From: Desmodus rotundus
Taxonomy: Eukaryota > Chordata > Mammalia > Chiroptera > Phyllostomidae
Assembly (NCBI RefSeq): GCF_022682495.2
Contig: NC_071390.1
Coordinates: forward strand, 167,115,220-167,179,219
DNA length: 64,000 nt
Reading direction: 5' to 3'
Made by a program: the position numbers and the translations under genes. The notes under the pieces were generated by a model. It was not told where the DNA came from. It did not search any database and saw only the letters and a list, made by a program, of their open reading frames with translations. Numbering within the stretch: the first letter of the stretch is position 1; each line of letters begins with the position of its first letter. This document shows, in pieces, positions 59,881 through 64,000 of this stretch.

Positions 59881-60089
59881 TTTGCAGACCTGAGGAATCA
59901 CAGCTCACATAGCTCTTCCTGAAAGGCCTGGAGGCCCAGTGGCCAGGGGTCAGTCTTCAGCTGCTAGCTCCTCTGGATCCTCCTCAGCTTGCAAGCTGAA
60001 TTCACTCTTCTCGCAGGGAACCCCTGGGCTGTGACTGAGCAAGGTGGTGGTACAGGGCCAGCCATTTCTGTCCAGTGCGGGGCTCCTCT

Positions 60090-60250
60090 ACCTGAACTGT
60101 GGGGTCCGTGTCACAGACCGATGGCTCCCGGGCCCTGACCTACTTATCCCCTTTTTCTGTTACAGGTGTTATTCCCTAATAAGACTTTTGTCCTTTCAAT
60201 TTCAGCTAAGCCACTGCTTCCCAAAGGTCCTAAGCAGCACACTACTGCAG
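60090..60250 (+). mobile_element. LTR-like remnant, same family as 16590-16745
   Basis: 'AACTGTGGGGTCCGTGTCAC' , 'AGACCGATGGCTCCCGGGCC' , 'TTTTTCTGTTACAGGTGTTA' and 'TTCCCTAATAAGACTTTTGT' run parallel to the copy at 16590. With copy B upstream, the whole element may span 59725-60250. Confidence 0.5.
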
Positions 60251-61059
60251 ACCAGTATCCCAAGAGAGCCTAGAAAGAGCCAGAAGGAAGATTGACTCAT
60301 TTTCCAGGAGCTGTGCACGTTTATGGTGGGTGAAGAAATACAGAATCTTGAGCTGATCTAACAGCACCAATTTTGGCCACACTCTGGCCATTGGAAGCCT
60401 TATCCAGTGACCTGCCTGTATATCAGAAAGGGCGCTAAGGGTCCTTCGGTTTTCATGGGAAAATCCAACTGTAATTACATTGTCCAAAAAAATCATAGTA
60501 ACATCAACCTGAGGGAGTGCTATTCGTGTGGCGAATTTCCTGATTTCCCAAATGAGTCTAAAAACAAGACATTATTGATGAATCCTATTATTCCTTTCTA
60601 GGATAAGAGATAAAAATAAATAGTGCTGTCTTGGATTGTACACCCTGAGGAATTGTCGCATCTCGTCCTGGATGGGGAGGGGTGTGGAGGGTGGCTGGGG
60701 CAATTTCTCCAGCTGGCCCTTCTTTGGTCTGGAGGCTTCCTGGATTGTCTGTGATCTCCAAGTGTGACTATGTCTTTTCCTCTCCCTGCCCTTGTCATCC
60801 TTTGACAAGTCTCTCTGGGTCCTGGAGATTCTTGTCTCAAGCCAGGTGACATGTGCATCAAGGGGAAATTCATAGAGGGCTTTCATCCTGCCACTTGCCC
60901 TTTGGCACTCAGCTGGTGCTTCCTGGCATATTTGGACAGGTTTATCTTGTAGGTCATGTGTGACCTGAAAATCATCAAGACCCAGCCCCCAAGGGCTTGG
61001 ATAAGTCCCTGAGGGCTTATAGAGTAGTAACATTTAATGTTGCTTTTAGACACCAGTCC

Positions 61060-61325
61060 AATGACAGAGATATGCCTTCATCAACAGCCACTTGGGTGGT
61101 TTCCATTCCTGGCTATTGTGAATAACACTGCGGTGAGCATGGGAGTGCAGACACCTCTCTGAGATCCTGACTGGGCCTCCTTTGGCTATATACCCAGTAG
61201 TGGGGCTGCTGGATCATATGGTAGCCCTAGCTTTAAATTTTGGAGAAACCTCTATACTATTTCCCATAGCGGCTGCAGCAATTTGCATTCCCACCAACAG
61301 CGCACAAGGGGAACATAAAAGATAT
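61060..61325 (+). mobile_element. L1 fragment
   Basis: 'GGTTTCCATTCCTGGCTATT' , 'GTGAATAACACTGCGGTGAG' , 'TTGGCTATATACCCAGTAGT' , 'GGGGCTGCTGGATCATATGG' and 'GCATTCCCACCAACAGCGCA'. Confidence 0.85.
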
Positions 61326-61469
61326 GTCTTTAAATACCTTGGGGGAAAGATGGAGGGAGAAATGGCAGGGCTTTTGCTTTCTCGAATCTTGTGGAAGGCA
61401 CTGACACATTCTTTATCCAGAGCCTCCCCTAACCCTGCCCCAATACCCTTCAGCGTGGGGACAGAGTGA

Positions 61470-61670
61470 GACAACTCTGATCACTGTGGCCTCTGGCACT
61501 ATGGCATTGGCTGCCTGATCTTGGGCAGGACACTTAACTTGTCCATACTTCAGCTTCCTCCTCGGGAAATGCCTTCTGGGCCAGGGTGGTTAGGAGGCTA
61601 CAATTGAGAGCACAAGGGTGAAAGGCCTTGTTAAGTGTGAAACTGCTGTGTAAATGTCAGATCTTCTCAT
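61470..61670 (+). mobile_element. MIR SINE
   Basis: 'CTGCCTGATCTTGGGCAGGA' , 'CACTTAACTTGTCCATACTT' , 'CAGCTTCCTCCTCGGGAAAT' and 'AAGGCCTTGTTAAGTGTG'. Confidence 0.75.
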
Positions 61671-62449
61671 TGTACCCCTAGGAGCTACTTAACTTCTCCT
61701 GCCACAGAAGGGAAATATCCTTGAGATAGAAACACTCCAGGACTTTCCTTCAACAGAGGGCAAGCCTTTGTCTGACATGAGCTACAATGGCCTGCTGAGG
61801 ACCAGCTTGGGATTTACAACGGCCTCTTCCTGAAATGCCTGCTCCTGTGGGCCAGCACTCAGGCCAGTGGACACATTCTTTGCCCTTCCTTAAATGGCCC
61901 ATCATCTGCTCTCCTACCGAATCAGTGGTCTTTGGGAGCCATATAAATTCTAAGCTCCAGTGTCTTTCTAATGATTGAGAACGAGGAGCCATTTGGTTTG
62001 TTTAAGGGGTGAATGTATCTCAGCGTAGTGGTGGGTCTGGTCTTGTCCTGGAGTAAGGGGACCAGAGGGTGTGTGTGGTGGTGTCACCCCCACTTTGGCC
62101 CCCTGGCTGGGCTCCTGAGCTTCTGCCCAGTTGCCTGGGGGTTGCCAATCCAAGGGTACAGGCAGGATGTGCAGCTGGATTGGCGGCATGAGAAGCAGGG
62201 CAGGCTGGGGCAGCTGGAGTCCATAGCTAGACCGCATCTGCCTTGTCCACCACTGTATTCCCAGAGTCTACCACAGCACCTGGCTCTGGGGAGCCATTCA
62301 ATAATATTTGCTGACCAATTAAACTGATCTGTCCAGTTTTCAGATTGATGCACAGATTCTATCTCTTGGGTTATGGAAGAACTAAAACACTTCTATTATT
62401 ACATAGAAAAGTCTTATTTCCTTGGGTGCATGTTAAGCTTCTTGAAGGG
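61671..62449. other. Intergenic sequence
   Basis: Short overlapping ORFs only. An L2-like 3' end is at about 62255-62330 ('CTACCACAGCACCTGGCTCT' , 'TTCAATAATATTTGCTGACC'). Confidence 0.45.
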
Positions 62450-62452
62450 AAA

Positions 62453-62660
62453 TATATTTAAATATATACCTATCTAGATCTATATCCATATCTATATTGA
62501 TCTGTATCCATATCCATACCTATATCTGTATTTATGCCTATCAATATGTATACCCATATTTATATCTCTCTGTTTGCAAATCTACGTCTATCCATACCCA
62601 TATCCATGTCTATAACTATATTTATATCTGTCCATACCCACATCCATAACTGTATCTACA
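62453..62660. repeat. Degenerate TATCCA/TATATC hexamer array
   Basis: About 200 bases are built from variants of TATCCA, TATCTA and TATACC (for example 'ATCCATATCCATACCTATAT'). The unit has decayed by point changes rather than staying pure. Confidence 0.8.
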
Positions 62661-62739
62661 GTGATTTATGGCTCAACGAACAGGTAGAGACCCCCTAGCG
62701 AACTACTGAATTAACTAACTTGTACAGCTTATAAAGGAG

Positions 62740-62880
62740 TTTCACACTCTTCAACTGATTTCATCCTTCAAGCAACCCAGAGTGTTGCGCATCATCCTCT
62801 TCCATTTGCAGAATTGGGAACCACAGCCCCTGGGAGATAAGACCCGCCAAGGTGACCGAAGGTGAAACTGAGATTCCAAT
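62740..62880 (-). mobile_element. MIR-type fragment
   Basis: 'TTTCATCCTTCAAGCAACCC' , 'CATCCTCTTCCATTTGCAGA' , 'ATTGGGAACCACAGCCCC' and 'CAAGGTGACCGAAGG' are an antisense MIR series. Confidence 0.6.
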
Positions 62881-63841
62881 AGCCTTCCGAGAGCACATTG
62901 CATGACGCCCTCAGACACCAGAGTTTCTTAGACGAGATAGGGCGCGTTCAGGGCGGTACGGCCAGAGACCACCAGAGTTTCTTGTACCGGGTTCTGACGA
63001 GCTCAGGAAAGTGAGGCTGGGGCCGGGATAGGGGCTCTGAGGATAAGTTCTGGATGCTTTTTTTCAGAGCAACCCTTCCTCTAAGACATAGGTGGGGTGG
63101 AGAGGGTAGACCTATCGCCAGGCGTGTAGGTACAGTGGAAGCCTTAGTTCATGTTCTGATTTCAGGGACTCTCTGAAATTCCCCCTTGGTGTTTAGTTTA
63201 TTTCTGAGAGCAATGTTCAAACACGAACGTCCCTTGGAAGGGCAGTCCAATGAGTAACCGGCCCTTGGGATTCGCTGTGGATGCATTTCCGGTACTTCCC
63301 TCCGAACACATTTTGACGGGGGGCTGGGGTGGGTTCAGCAGAGGACGTAAGAGCACAGAATAACTCAAATGTTGTAGAATGGAAAAATTATAAGCCCCAA
63401 GTATCCCTGACTTCACCTTGATTAAAATTGAGACCAGAGGCCACAGGCTTCAGTAGCAGGAATCTTGAGAGAATATATGTCCCTTGAGAATGCAAAGCAT
63501 TGAATAAGCCAATGTTTTAGAGCTTAAAGGATATTTTCAGACCCATTATTTAAATTTAAGTTATATCTGTACTCCTTGTGCAGCTTGTTCTGAAGTAGAA
63601 TTTCTAAGTCTGCTAACAAGAACAAGGAGATTTCCCATAAAATTATTATACTGACTTGTAAATGTGAGACCGTGAAAGTTTGTTACTTAGAAAACTGTCC
63701 TTACTTTAAGGGGACTGACTTTACTCAGTCCCACTGTCTGTGACTCACACATGTATTTCTAACCAATTCAACCCAGCTATGATTGGGTTCCTAGAACTAG
63801 GAACGTAGCTAAAGTCATTCAGTCTTATTAATATAAAGTGA
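62881..63841. other. Intergenic sequence without recognised features
   Basis: Contains a local direct repeat, 'CACCAGAGTTTCTT' , at about 62918-62931 and 62970-62983, about 50 bases apart. No gene or known repeat is recognised. Confidence 0.45.
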
Positions 63842-64000
63842 TGTATTAGTCAGGGTTCTCCAGAGAAGCAGAACCAATAAGATTATGTATATATGATATG
63901 TATTTTATATATTATATATGATATATATTATAATATATATACGTATCATATATATTTAATATATATTAGAGGATTTACTATAAGACTTAGCCAACACAGT
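63842..64000 (-). mobile_element. LTR-like repeat (same family as 27815-28182), cut by the window end
   Basis: It opens TGTATTAGTCAGGGTTCTCC then AGAGAAGCAGAACCAATAAG , the reverse complement of the 3' end seen at about 28182. A TA-rich tract (63890-63963) is expanded inside the TATA stretch of the element, followed by 'GAGGATTTACTATAAGACTT'. Confidence 0.65.

Noticed and set aside
63890..63963. TA-rich palindromic tract that could look like an origin or cruciform
   Set aside because: It is an expanded TATA tract within a common LTR-like repeat, cut by the window end.

Overview
This window is mammalian nuclear DNA, almost certainly from a bat. It has spliced exons and old eutherian repeats (MIR, L2, L1, MLT1, MER5, Tigger). 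A 245-bp SINE at 8957-9201 has the layout of the chiropteran Ves family. Only one Ves copy was found, so I place it no finer than an insectivorous-type bat. There are no bacterial, plasmid or phage features; operons, ribosome binding sites and CRISPR arrays do not apply.

The one gene I recognise is the 3' end of SEPSECS on the + strand. It makes selenocysteinyl-tRNA from O-phosphoseryl-tRNA(Sec) using PLP and selenophosphate. Three terminal coding exons are present (6744-6837, 8463-8553, 10164-10419) with correct splice sites and phases; 1-6743 is the 3' part of the upstream intron. The last exon stops early compared with the human protein as I recall it. About 17 residues are lost, but the remains of the old coding tail and stop can still be read just downstream.

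From about 10.4 kb to the end the window is mostly intergenic. From human synteny (4p15.2) LGI2 would be the next gene, and nothing resembling LGI2 is seen here. Base composition changes from AT-rich (about 1-15 kb) to more GC-rich (about 17-38 kb). This part holds a graveyard of transposons: L2 and MIR fragments, 5'-truncated L1 tails, four MLT1-type LTRs, MER5 and other hAT-like elements, and an internally deleted mariner nested in another DNA transposon.

Three non-repeat stretches stand out: an orphan CpG island at 31855-32200 with a CTCF/YY1-like site; an enhancer-like block at 36735-37400 with two perfect MEF2 consensus sites; and a chain of phase-compatible exon-like segments at 47341-50002 (perhaps on to 52926) that begins with a signal-peptide-like ORF. 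The last may be a small unrecognised secreted-protein gene, but this is a hypothesis from reading frames and splice sites only.

Repeat names come from recognising consensus phrases by eye; boundaries without target-site duplications are approximate (tens of bases).
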